64,000 nt of DNA from Arcticibacter pallidicorallinus (GTDB taxonomy: Bacteria; Bacteroidota; Bacteroidia; Sphingobacteriales; Sphingobacteriaceae). The DNA lies in assembly GCF_003002875.1 (NCBI RefSeq), contig NZ_PVTH01000003.1, positions 1-64,000 on the forward strand, written 5' to 3'. The translations under genes were made by a program, and so were the position numbers. Each line of letters starts with the position of its first letter. Position 1 is the first letter of the stretch. Of the stretch, positions 1-9,038 are shown in pieces. Under the pieces are notes generated by a model, which was given only the letters and a program-made list of their open reading frames with translations, had not been told where the DNA came from and made no database searches.

Positions 1-3000
1 GGACAGATCTTGAAGCTGGTTACAGCCGGGCTATAAGAAGTGCCTTCGCTGTTGGTAGCATAAGCACGGACGTAGTAAGTCGGACCTTCGCGAAGACTTC
101 CCAGGATACCTTCAAAAGACCCTATACCGCTACCTGCAGGTACGCATATATCTGAAGTCGTAGGTGTGCCGGTAGTATTAAAACATAGTCCGCGTGATGT
201 AACCAGGGCTCCTCCATCAAGACTAACGGTAGCTGAACCAAGGGCCGTTTGTGGGGTCATCTCTCCAATTACTACATCGCTGACTGAAGGCACGCTCTTT
301 ACAATAGTGTCCCGAACGCAGCGTAAAGGGAAAGCATAAGCCTTATCTGCATAACTAACTGAACTACCGTTAAGCAGGTCCAGAAAATATCCATAACTCG
401 TGCTGCTATACTGGGTGGCAGTCCAATAACGGCCATACACACCGCGACCCTCCAGGGTTCCTCCACCCTGCGTCAGCATTCCCGCCGAGTGAAGTTTCAG
501 CACAGAAGCGTAAGCATTCGCGGCATTCGTCCAGTTTTGAGGTGCAGCATCCGCGGCTATCCACTCTGCCGATGTCGGAATACGCCAACCGAGACCCAGA
601 AGTAAATTACAAGGATCATTATCAGGTTGCCATGACCGATTTTCTGAAATACTCGTAATCCAGGGTGTCCAGGCATTGGACGGTGCGCGAACCCCATTCT
701 CCGATCTATAGCCCTTAGAACGATTGAACTGCCAGTACCAACCGGCTGAAGCTTCTGTTGCGTCGTTTACAGCTGTAGCTTGCTGATCAGCTCCCAAATT
801 CTGGGTTAACCAACAGAGTAGGTTTCCGGATAAATTGGAACTGACATTTCCATAGTTTACTGTTTTACTTACAGGCGCGCCGTTCAATCCGGCAGTATGA
901 ATACTGGTAAATGGTTTACAGATCTTGAAGCTTGTTACCTCTTTGCTGAAAGCTATCCCGACACTATTCGTTGCGTAAGCGCGGATATAATAGGTAGGAC
1001 CTTCGGCAAGGTTCTCGATGGTACCCTCAAAACTTCCCGTTCCACCGGCGGAATCTTGAATGACATTATCCGACAAGGTCGGCATCCCTTTAGTTGCCCA
1101 GACGAAGCCTCTAACGGTAACCTCTGCTCCCCCATCATCAGTAACCTCCACCGTTCCAACAGCTGTAGAATCACTCAGAGAAAGGATCGACACGACACCT
1201 ACTGATGGAACAATGGGTTGCGTTCTAACGGTATCTATATCGCCGTAAGCGGTACCGAGATTGTTCGTCGCATAAGCCCTAATGTAATAGGTGGTAATAT
1301 GCTTGAGGCCTGTTATTGTACTGACGAAAGGTCCGGTTCCAGTGCCATTGGTAGTTTTGGCAGCTAAGGCAACGGTTGGAATATCGGTGCTACTCCAGCA
1401 CACACCTCTGGCGGTTACAGCCAGACCTCCATCCTTCAGAACATCGCCTCCACTCGTCAGTCCTGAGCTTAATATATCGCCGGCTTTAATGGTGATCACT
1501 GTAGGCGTGGTCGGCGTAGTGATACTATCTAAATTACCATAGGCTGTACCCATGGCGTTTGTAGCATAGGCTCTTACATAATAGGTCCTGCCCTGCAGCA
1601 GATTAGTAAGACCAACACTGAAGTTCCCGATGCCACCATTCGCATGGGCTGCTTTTAAGCTATCTAAAGTAGGAGTACCTGAGAGACTGTAGACCACGCC
1701 GCGTGCTGTAACCGGCAGACCTCCGTCTTTGGATATATTCCCGCCTGTAGTGGCTGTATTTTTAGTGATAGCCGTTGCCTTGTTGGTCGTGAGCGAAGGC
1801 AGTGTAGGAGTGGTGACAACAGTAGCAGTTGCACTGAAGCGCGTGCCTGCCGCATTGGTCGCATACGCCCAAACATAATACTTCGTTTCCGGTAACAACC
1901 GGATGATCGTTCCTGCTATCAGTGTTCCATTCTCAGTCACTGACAGCATGCTATCCTGAGGAACAGGATACACCGGACTTTTCCCGGAGGTATTCCAATA
2001 CAGACCCCGGTCTGTCACCGGTGACCCACCTGTGGAAATCACATTAGCGGTACCTTTGGCACTGACCATCGTGAGTTCAGAAAGCTGAACATTGCTTACG
2101 GAGGGCCTGATGATGGTTGTTACCAGACTCTCGAGATTTCCGTATGCCGTACCCTTGCTGTTGATGGCAAAAGCTTTCACATAATACTTAGTTCCGGGAA
2201 GCAAACCCGTCAGGTAATTGGTGTACTCGCCAACACTGCTCACGCTGTTATAGACTTTGGAATTGACGGTTATCGTAAAGTCGGGGGTAGTGCTCCAGCA
2301 GATTCCACGACCCGTAATAGGCATTCCGCCGTCGTCGCTGATATCACCGCCGCTGGTTGCTTTCACGCTATCGATTTCGGTTGGCGTCAGGGTTATAAGA
2401 GTAGGCAGCATTACCTGGTTGGTGGTGAACTGAACCTGACTGCCATATCCCGTGCCTACACCATTCGTTGCATATGCCCTGACGTAATAGGTCGTATTGG
2501 CTGCCAATCCTCTCATCGAAGCAATGAAGCTTCCGATGCTTCCGGAAGAACGATCTTCAGTTTTGGTGGACAGGGACACGTCGGGATTACTGTATCTGCT
2601 CCAGCAAAGTCCTCTAACCAGGATAGCCGTTCTGCCATCGTCCGTAATTTCACCTCCACTTTGAGCTGATGTAGCGAGAATATTGGTAACCGGAGCTGTA
2701 GCCGTAAGGGTTGGAATTCCGTTTGTCTGGAATGTCCTCTCAACCCCGTATGCCGTACCGATCTTATTGATTGCGTAGGCACGGACGTAATAGAGGGTAT
2801 TGGGCTTCAGGCCGGTCAGCAAAGCCGAGAATGCCTCGGTTCCCTCGCCGTTGTAGGTACGACTGTTGCTGATCGTTGGATTGGGTTGAGTGTTCCAGCA
2901 AATACCTTTAAGAGTAACCGGAGCTCCTCCGTCACTTGTAATGACACCACCGCTCTTTGCCGTTAATCCGGCGATATCAGTCAGTTCGTTCGTATTTAAT

Positions 3001-6000
3001 ATCGGAGCTGTAGGAAAAATAGTCACTGCTATTTGATTACCGTAGGCCGTTCCCGCAGCATTTGTAGCATAAGCCCGGATGTAATAGGTCGCGCTCAGCT
3101 CCATATTGGCTACGGTACTGCTAAATGATCCGGTTCCGACGCCGTCTATGGTCTTTGCTACGGTTACCGTATCCGGATCAAAGTCTTCGTCTGTACTCCA
3201 AACAACGCCCCTTTGTGTTATCGCGGCTCCGCCATCTGCACTGATAGTTCCTCCGGTCACCACTGTCGATTTGGAGGTCACTGTGGCATAAGTGGTAGTA
3301 ATGGTTGCCAGCGCAGGTAAGGTGGTGACTTCGACTTCCTCTCCGTAACCGGTTCCCTGGTTGTTGGTGGCATACGCACGGACATAATATTTCGTGACCG
3401 GATTCAGGCCTTGAAGAGAACTGCTAAAAGAGGCACCAGACCACGGATCGTAAGTTGTTTTGCTATGGAGGTTAACAGTCGGTTGAGGACTGGTACTCCA
3501 GCAAACACCCTGATTGTACACAGAGGCCCCGCCGTCATGGATGAGCTTTCCGCCACTGGCTGCAGACTTCCCGTCTGTTCCGGCAACAGTCGTCAATGTA
3601 TTCAGTTTCGGAATGTCGAGCGTAATGAATGTTATCTCATCGCCGTAGCCAGTACCCACGCTGTTGACTGCGTAAGCCCTGACGTAGTAGGTAGTACCCC
3701 GGCTCAAACCAGTCATGCCGGTCGAGAATGATCCGTTTCCTGAACCGACCTGAACTGTTTTATTGTTCACGACCGTATCGGGATTGAAACCGGATACTGT
3801 GCTCCAGACCACGCCCCGCGTGGTGACCGGTTCTCCGCCGTTATCGGTGATGATTCCTCCCGTAGAAGCGCTAAGGCCGTTGATGTTCCAGGCATCCCGG
3901 GTGCTGAGGGTTGGAAGAGTGGCCGGATCTGTGATAAAGCTAAGCAGGTTACCGTAGCTGGTTCCGGCAATGGTTGTTGCAAAGGCACGGATATAATAGG
4001 TTGTGCTTGCTTTCAGGTCAGTCAGCCTGCTCACGAAAACGCCTGCTCCACTGCCACTGCTTAGCTTATTGGCAACGACCGTATCCGGAATAAAATCAAC
4101 TGACAGACTCCAGACCACACCCCTTTGAGTGACATCTGCACCACCGTCATCAGTAATATTTCCGCCGCTATTGGCCTTGGTCGGACCGGTAGCCGTTGTA
4201 TATGCTGTGGATATGGTCGCCAGCGTAGGTGTTCTGAAGCTCATCTCTTCACCAAAAGAAGTTCCTACTCCGTTTACGACGTATGCCTTAACATAGTAGG
4301 TGGTGTTAGGAACCAGCCCGGTAAGATCTGCGGTAAATGTTCCTTTGAAGTAACCGGTCTGAGCGGTTTTATTAATGGTGATCGTATCAGGATTAAAGTT
4401 CCGTTCGGTGCTCCAGTAGATACCTCTTGTCGTGACTGCGGACCCCCCGTGGCTGACAATATTACCTCCGCTGACTGCTGTTACAGAAGATGTTGCGGTT
4501 GGCTTAGTCGTTATTATGGTCGCCAGAACAGGCGCTTTGGTGCTGAAGGTTTCTACATTTCCATAACCTGTTCCTACAGTGTTCGTTGCGTAAGCCCTGA
4601 CATAGTAAAGAGTACTTCCCATAAGCTCTGTAAGCGTAGTGACGAAGCTACCTGAGCCATATCCGTTGGTGGTGTGCTCATCAGCGATGGCCGGCAATGG
4701 ATCTGTGCTCCAGCAAAGACCGCTTTGAATGATATCCGTTCCTCCGTTGGAGATTATCGTACCTCCAGTTTTGACCGAAACGCTGGTAAGGGTAGCAGGG
4801 TCTGGTGTTATGGTAACGATTGAAGGGACATCAAACGTTTTGAACATCACTTCATTACTTGCATACCCTGTACCTACGGAATTGGCAGCATAAGCCCGCA
4901 CATAATAGGTAGTGCCGGGTTTAAGACCTCTGAGGGTTGAGGTGAAATTGGCAGTGCCGGCCTGGACCGTCTTATTGACTACAACCGTGTCGGGTTTGAA
5001 TCCTGAAGCGGTACTCCACACCAGTCCCTCCGTATGAATCAGCGCTCCGCCATCACTTAATATCGTACCGCCTGAAAGTGCGGTGGTTCCCGTCACGCCG
5101 CTTCGGCCCTCCATTGTAGTCAGGGTTGGAATTACCGGCGGACCGGTTACGAATTCTTCCACGTTTCCGTAGGCGACACCAGCGCTGTTAATAGCATAGG
5201 CTCTGACATAATACTTGGTACTTCCGAGAAGCTTCGTCAGACTATGAATGAAATTACCTACGCCTATTCCGCTGGTGGTGCGGGTATCGTTTATGTTCGG
5301 ATCGCCAGTCGTGTTCCAGCATATACCACTTGAAGTAACCGTAGACCCCCCATCGCTTACAATGTCGCCTCCGCTCTTTGCATCTGTAGCGGTGATTGAA
5401 TAGGCAGGAGTGGTGATGATGGTCGGGATGGTAAAGGTCAGGAAGCTGACACTTTCTCCATAGGCCACACCCGCACTGTTGATTGCGTATGCGCGGGCGT
5501 AGTATTTGGTGTTAGGCGTCAGATTCGTCAGCTGGGCAGAATAGCCTCCGGTACCATCGCCTGAAGTTGCTTTGGAATCAAGTATGGTCGGATTGTCGCC
5601 TGTGCTCCAGCAAATCCCACGTTCGGTAACTAATGCTCCTCCATGATTGCTCACCGTTCCTCTTCCAAGGGCTGTCTTTCCGCCGATGTTGATCACGTCC
5701 CGGGTTATAACCAGTGCTGGTTGAGGATCAGCAGTGCTGAAAGATTCCTGATTACCATAGCCCGTACCCACATCGTTTACCGCATACGCGCGAACATAGT
5801 AGGTGGTAGCACCGAGTAGCCCCGTCATCTTGATGGAGAATGTTCCCACACCTGAACCGCTTGACCAATAGGTATCGGCGGTGGTAGGATTAGGACTCGT
5901 ACTCCAACAGATACCTCTGCTATAGACTGTCGAATTACCGTCGTTAGGGATATATCCGCCGCTGACCGCCGTCATATTGGTTATCGAATGAGCAGGCGCA

Positions 6001-9000
6001 GTAGTGATCTCTGCTGTAGATGCGGTCGTGAGGCTGTCCAGATTCCCGTAAGCTGTTCCGAAGCTGTTTACAGCATAGGCTCTGATATAGTAGGTTGTAC
6101 CAGGGGTCAGGTCGCGGAGGCGGCTGACGAAGGTTCCCGTTCCGATGCCGTTGACCGGTTCGGAGGTTCTAGTTTCCAGATCAACGGTTGGTATCCTTTC
6201 CGTACTCCAGCAGACGCCTTTTGCAGAGATCACATCATCGCCGGTGGAAGTGATGTCGCCACCACTATAAGCGGAGAACCCGGTTACGTAAGATGGTGGC
6301 GTAGTCGTTAGTACGGCCAGAGAAGATGTACGGAAACTTGCCTCAGCACTTATGGCCGTACCTACTTCATTGGTAGCATAAGCCTGCGCATAATAAGTGG
6401 AGTTTGGCGTAAGGCCGGTGAGCGAGGCGAGGAAAGTACCTATATCTGTCTTATTCAGCGTAGTTGAAGAGACATAAATATAATTTTTCCTGTCCTTACT
6501 GTAGCGGATACCTCTGTCGGTAACCGGTGCTCCTCCATTGTTGACGACCAGGAACGTACCCGATGCACTGGTATTGGTGATGCTGGCGATCTCAAAAGCC
6601 GGCGGCAGCACAGACGGCAATATAGGAGGAAGCGTTTGAAAGATCTTCAGGTCGCCATAGGATTTGCCGTAGCTGTTGACAGCGTAGGCCCTTACGTAAT
6701 AAGTGGTATTACCCAGCAGATGCTCCATCTTACTTGGGAAATAGCCTACTCCGGAGCCATCATTCGACACGATGTTGGCATTTGGATCTGTTATAGGGTC
6801 GCCGGCTGTGCCCCATATGATACCCCGCAGAGTTATCGAAGCACCACCGCTACTGGTGATATCACCGCCGCTAAGAGCAGACATACTGGTAATCTCAGTG
6901 ACATTCAGGGTAATAATAACCGGTGCTTCCGGCACGATCTTGAACGTAAGATCTTCTCCGTAGGAAACGCCTGCTTTATTCACCGCATAGGCTCTGAAAT
7001 GGTAAGTTACGTTAGAGGTCAGACCTTTGAGGACGGCGCTAAACCAACCCAGTCCACTACCCTGTGCTGAACGGGAATTCGCTATTGTCGGGTTTTCGGC
7101 GGTACTCCAGCAGACTCCTCTTTCGGTTACGGACGCGCCGCCATCTGCTGACACATGTCCGCCAACGGTTGCCGTAGTTTGGTACAGCGAAGATGCAGCG
7201 ACCGTGTGAACGGTTGCTAAATCGGGAACATGGAGACTGTCGAGATTCCCGTAAGAAACACCCGCACTGTTCACTGCATAGGCACGCACATAGTAAGTAG
7301 TACCCGGAAGCAGCTCCTTCATGGTGCTGGTAAAGGCTCCGGAACCGTTGGAGCCCAGTGGTTCAGAGGTTGTGGTAGGAAGAGCTATCGTAGGGTCTCT
7401 GTCCGTACTCCAGCAAATTCCTCTCTTGCTGATTACAGAGAAGCCGGTGTTACTGATAGTGCCCCCACTTAATGCGGTGGTACCGGAATAGTCGTATGGC
7501 TTAATAGTGGTAATGGTAGCAAGCGCGGCGGTAATAAAACTTGTTTCGCTGCTATAGCCTGTACCTGCGCTATTGGTGGCGTATGCTTTTGCGTAGTATG
7601 TCGTTCCTGGCTCTAAGCCGCTCAGCAGGGTCGTAAACGCCCCTATATCCGTAGGCGTCGCTGTAGCAGATGGAACGTATATGTAGTTGATCTGGTCTTT
7701 ACTGTAGCAGACACCCTTTTCGGTTACGATAGCTCCACCATTGTTAATGATCAGGGCAGAGCCGGTGGCGGAGTCTCCGGTAATATCTGTAATGGAAAGA
7801 GAGGGATTAAGCACTGGCGGTACGGGGGCCGGTGTCGTGAATTCGACCAGGTTGCCGTAGGCTATTCCTACGACGTTAACGGCGTACGCGCGAATGTAAT
7901 AGGTGGTATTGCCGAGAAGTCCTTCCAATGTACTCGGGAAGGGGCCCACGCCTGAACCATCGTCTGTACTGGTATGAGTCGGAACGTTAAGCGGATCGGT
8001 GATACTGCTCCAGATGATGCCACGCTTGGTTACCGGGCTTCCGCCGTCTGCTGTGATGCTTCCTCCGCTTTCTGCCGAGATACTGGTGATATGAATTGCC
8101 GGAAGGGTGATGATTTCGGGAGTGGAGACAGGGGTTTTAAACACGACATCTTCGCCGTAGACAACACCCTGGCCATTTATTGCGTAAGCCCGAACATAAT
8201 AGGTCGTATTCGGCATCAGAGCAGTTATTGCGCTCTGGAATGTGCCTATTCCACTACCGGTGGCCGGGAATTGCGTAGTGGTAGGAAGGAAGATATCGGG
8301 GTTTGGATTGGTATTCCAGCAGAGACCGGTCAGGGTAACGGGGGAACCTCCATTTACGAGAACCTCTCCTCCGCCAAGTGCGGTCTTTGACGTGATATCC
8401 TCAACAGGCAGTGTCTTAACGATAGCGCGACAGGCAAGTGATTTCCAATTATAACCATCATAATATTTGATGGTTCTGGTGTCGGAATTGATATAGAGTG
8501 CTCCGGCAGAAAGCCCGTTTGGACTGGGGTCTTTGTCGAGGACGGGGAATTTACAGGTATTGGCATCACGACCAGCACTAAAGCCTTTGCTTTGGGCAAT
8601 AGTGGCGGTACTCATCTCGGCAACTTTCAACCAGGAACCGCCGTTGAAGATCATAACAGCATTACTTGCGGTTGAATAATAGATCGTGCCCGGGAGCAGT
8701 ATTCCCACAGGGGCGTCATTTAGTGCGGGCAGGAAGGGAATACCTTCTTTGACCAGGAAGAAGTCATGAGTAGACGTCCCTGAGATATTACCTGTACAGA
8801 GACTTTCCCAATCAGAGCCGGTATAGATAAATGGCTCTGCGTTGGCGCTACTGTAAACCAGCATGCCTTTCTGAGGAGAAATCACAGCAGCAGGATCCAG
8901 CACCGGAAGGTGTGGAACGCCGTCCATTACCCGAAAGTAGTCTTGTCCTGAAGCGGTCTTCAGTACCGCAAAGAGGACGAAAAGGACGATTTTAGCTATG

Positions 9001-9017
9001 TGTGATAATTTTCTCAA
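1..9017 (-). CDS. Giant secreted repeat protein with Fn3-like repeats and a FISUMP domain (partial, C-terminus beyond window)
   Basis: The frame is open from position 9017 to the left edge, so at least 3005 residues are encoded and no stop is seen. I chose TTG at 9017: an in-frame stop lies at 9027-9029, no ATG comes earlier, and this start gives a clean signal peptide (MRKLSHIAKIVLFVLFAVL then TASG-QDYF). After it come three short modules of the type G-x-x-YYST...FNGxxW. From about residue 195 to 2710 there are 25 tandem repeats of about 100 residues, each ending in a TTYYVRAYAxN-like strand. A FISUMP-type domain follows at about residues 2710-2905 (LGADQQA, then DNDPCNLLLGLGWRIPTSAEW-like, then LRCV), then another repeat. 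It starts 21 nt after the preceding gene's stop. Export through Sec is likely. Its anchoring or sorting domain is outside the window, so T9SS targeting is unknown. Confidence 0.85.
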   Translation of the reverse strand, partial: MRKLSHIAKIVLFVLFAVLKTASGQDYFRVMDGVPHLPVLDPAAVISPQKGMLVYSSANAEPFIYTGSDWESLCTGNISGTSTHDFFLVKEGIPFLPALNDAPVGILLPGTIYYSTASNAVMIFNGGSWLKVAEMSTATIAQSKGFSAGRDANTCKFPVLDKDPSPNGLSAGALYINSDTRTIKYYDGYNWKSLACRAIVKTLPVEDITSKTALGGGEVLVNGGSPVTLTGLCWNTNPNPDIFLPTTTQFPATGSGIGTFQSAITALMPNTTYYVRAYAINGQGVVYGEDVVFKTPVSTPEIITLPAIHITSISAESGGSITADGGSPVTKRGIIWSSITDPLNVPTHTSTDDGSGVGPFPSTLEGLLGNTTYYIRAYAVNVVGIAYGNLVEFTTPAPVPPVLNPSLSITDITGDSATGSALIINNGGAIVTEKGVCYSKDQINYIYVPSATATPTDIGAFTTLLSGLEPGTTYYAKAYATNSAGTGYSSETSFITAALATITTIKPYDYSGTTALSGGTISNTGFSVISKRGICWSTDRDPTIALPTTTSEPLGSNGSGAFTSTMKELLPGTTYYVRAYAVNSAGVSYGNLDSLHVPDLATVHTVAASSLYQTTATVGGHVSADGGASVTERGVCWSTAENPTIANSRSAQGSGLGWFSAVLKGLTSNVTYHFRAYAVNKAGVSYGEDLTFKIVPEAPVIITLNVTEITSMSALSGGDITSSGGASITLRGIIWGTAGDPITDPNANIVSNDGSGVGYFPSKMEHLLGNTTYYVRAYAVNSYGKSYGDLKIFQTLPPILPSVLPPAFEIASITNTSASGTFLVVNNGGAPVTDRGIRYSKDRKNYIYVSSTTLNKTDIGTFLASLTGLTPNSTYYAQAYATNEVGTAISAEASFRTSSLAVLTTTPPSYVTGFSAYSGGDITSTGDDVISAKGVCWSTERIPTVDLETRTSEPVNGIGTGTFVSRLRDLTPGTTYYIRAYAVNSFGTAYGNLDSLTTASTAEITTAPAHSITNMTAVSGGYIPNDGNSTVYSRGICWSTSPNPTTADTYWSSGSGVGTFSIKMTGLLGATTYYVRAYAVNDVGTGYGNQESFSTADPQPALVITRDVINIGGKTALGRGTVSNHGGALVTERGICWSTGDNPTILDSKATSGDGTGGYSAQLTNLTPNTKYYARAYAINSAGVAYGESVSFLTFTIPTIITTPAYSITATDAKSGGDIVSDGGSTVTSSGICWNTTGDPNINDTRTTSGIGVGNFIHSLTKLLGSTKYYVRAYAINSAGVAYGNVEEFVTGPPVIPTLTTMEGRSGVTGTTALSGGTILSDGGALIHTEGLVWSTASGFKPDTVVVNKTVQAGTANFTSTLRGLKPGTTYYVRAYAANSVGTGYASNEVMFKTFDVPSIVTITPDPATLTSVSVKTGGTIISNGGTDIIQSGLCWSTDPLPAIADEHTTNGYGSGSFVTTLTELMGSTLYYVRAYATNTVGTGYGNVETFSTKAPVLATIITTKPTATSSVTAVSGGNIVSHGGSAVTTRGIYWSTERNFNPDTITINKTAQTGYFKGTFTADLTGLVPNTTYYVKAYVVNGVGTSFGEEMSFRTPTLATISTAYTTATGPTKANSGGNITDDGGADVTQRGVVWSLSVDFIPDTVVANKLSSGSGAGVFVSRLTDLKASTTYYIRAFATTIAGTSYGNLLSFITDPATLPTLSTRDAWNINGLSASTGGIITDNGGEPVTTRGVVWSTVSGFNPDTVVNNKTVQVGSGNGSFSTGMTGLSRGTTYYVRAYAVNSVGTGYGDEITFITLDIPKLNTLTTVAGTDGKSAASGGKLIHDGGASVYNQGVCWSTSPQPTVNLHSKTTYDPWSGASFSSSLQGLNPVTKYYVRAYATNNQGTGYGEEVEVTTLPALATITTTYATVTSKSTVVTGGTISADGGAAITQRGVVWSTDEDFDPDTVTVAKTIDGVGTGSFSSTVANMELSATYYIRAYATNAAGTAYGNQIAVTIFPTAPILNTNELTDIAGLTAKSGGVITSDGGAPVTLKGICWNTQPNPTISNSRTYNGEGTEAFSALLTGLKPNTLYYVRAYAINKIGTAYGVERTFQTNGIPTLTATAPVTNILATSAQSGGEITDDGRTAILVRGLCWSRYSNPDVSLSTKTEDRSSGSIGSFIASMRGLAANTTYYVRAYATNGVGTGYGSQVQFTTNQVMLPTLITLTPTEIDSVKATSGGDISDDGGMPITGRGICWSTTPDFTITVNSKVYNSVSSVGEYTNYLTGLLPGTKYYVKAFAINSKGTAYGNLESLVTTIIRPSVSNVQLSELTMVSAKGTANVISTGGSPVTDRGLYWNTSGKSPVYPVPQDSMLSVTENGTLIAGTIIRLLPETKYYVWAYATNAAGTRFSATATVVTTPTLPSLTTNKATAITKNTATTGGNISKDGGLPVTARGVVYSLSGTPTLDSLKAAHANGGIGNFSVGLTNLLQGRTYYVRAYATNAMGTAYGNLDSITTPTTPTVITIKAGDILSSGLTSGGDVLKDGGLAVTARGVCWSSTDIPTVALAAKTTNGTGTGPFVSTITGLKHITTYYIRAYATNNLGTAYGDIDTVRTQPIVPSVGVVSILSLSDSTAVGTVEVTDDGGAEVTVRGFVWATKGMPTLSDNVIQDSAGGTGSFEGTIENLAEGPTYYIRAYATNSVGIAFSKEVTSFKICKPFTSIHTAGLNGAPVSKTVNYGNVSSNLSGNLLCWLTQNLGADQQATAVNDATEASAGWYWQFNRSKGYRSENGVRAPSNAWTPWITSISENRSWQPDNDPCNLLLGLGWRIPTSAEWIAADAAPQNWTNAANAYASVLKLHSAGMLTQGGGTLEGRGVYGRYWTATQYSSTSYGYFLDLLNGSSVSYADKAYAFPLRCVRDTIVKSVPSVSDVVIGEMTPQTALGSATVSLDGGALVTSRGLCFNTTGTPTTSDICVPAGSGIGSFEGILGSLREGPTYYVRAYATNSEGTSYSPAVTSFKIC
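890..8430 (-). repeat. 25 tandem ~300-bp protein-coding repeats
   Basis: The conserved YYVRAYA-coding segment recurs about every 300 bp from near 8182 down to near 973 (24 intervals averaging about 300 bp). Each unit encodes an Fn3-like fold with a shared pattern: SGGxI, then DGGxxVTxRGxCWST, then GxGxFxSxLxxL, then TTYYVRAYAxN, then YG. DNA copies are clearly diverged, but the frame is kept at every unit checked. Units 3 and 7 (near 7560 and 6360) share an aberrant YSKDxxNYIYV segment in place of CWST. Confidence 0.85.
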
Positions 9018-9038
9018 TACCGTTGCTCAAATACCATC

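Noticed and set aside
4125-4655. Plus-strand open frames in the 1-9 kb region (this one 176 codons)
   Set aside because: They lie antisense to one continuous giant repeat gene; they recur because the repeats recur and encode no plausible domain.
890-8430. CRISPR-like or satellite array
   Set aside because: The ~300-bp period is far too long, copies are diverged, and the frame is kept: these are protein repeats.
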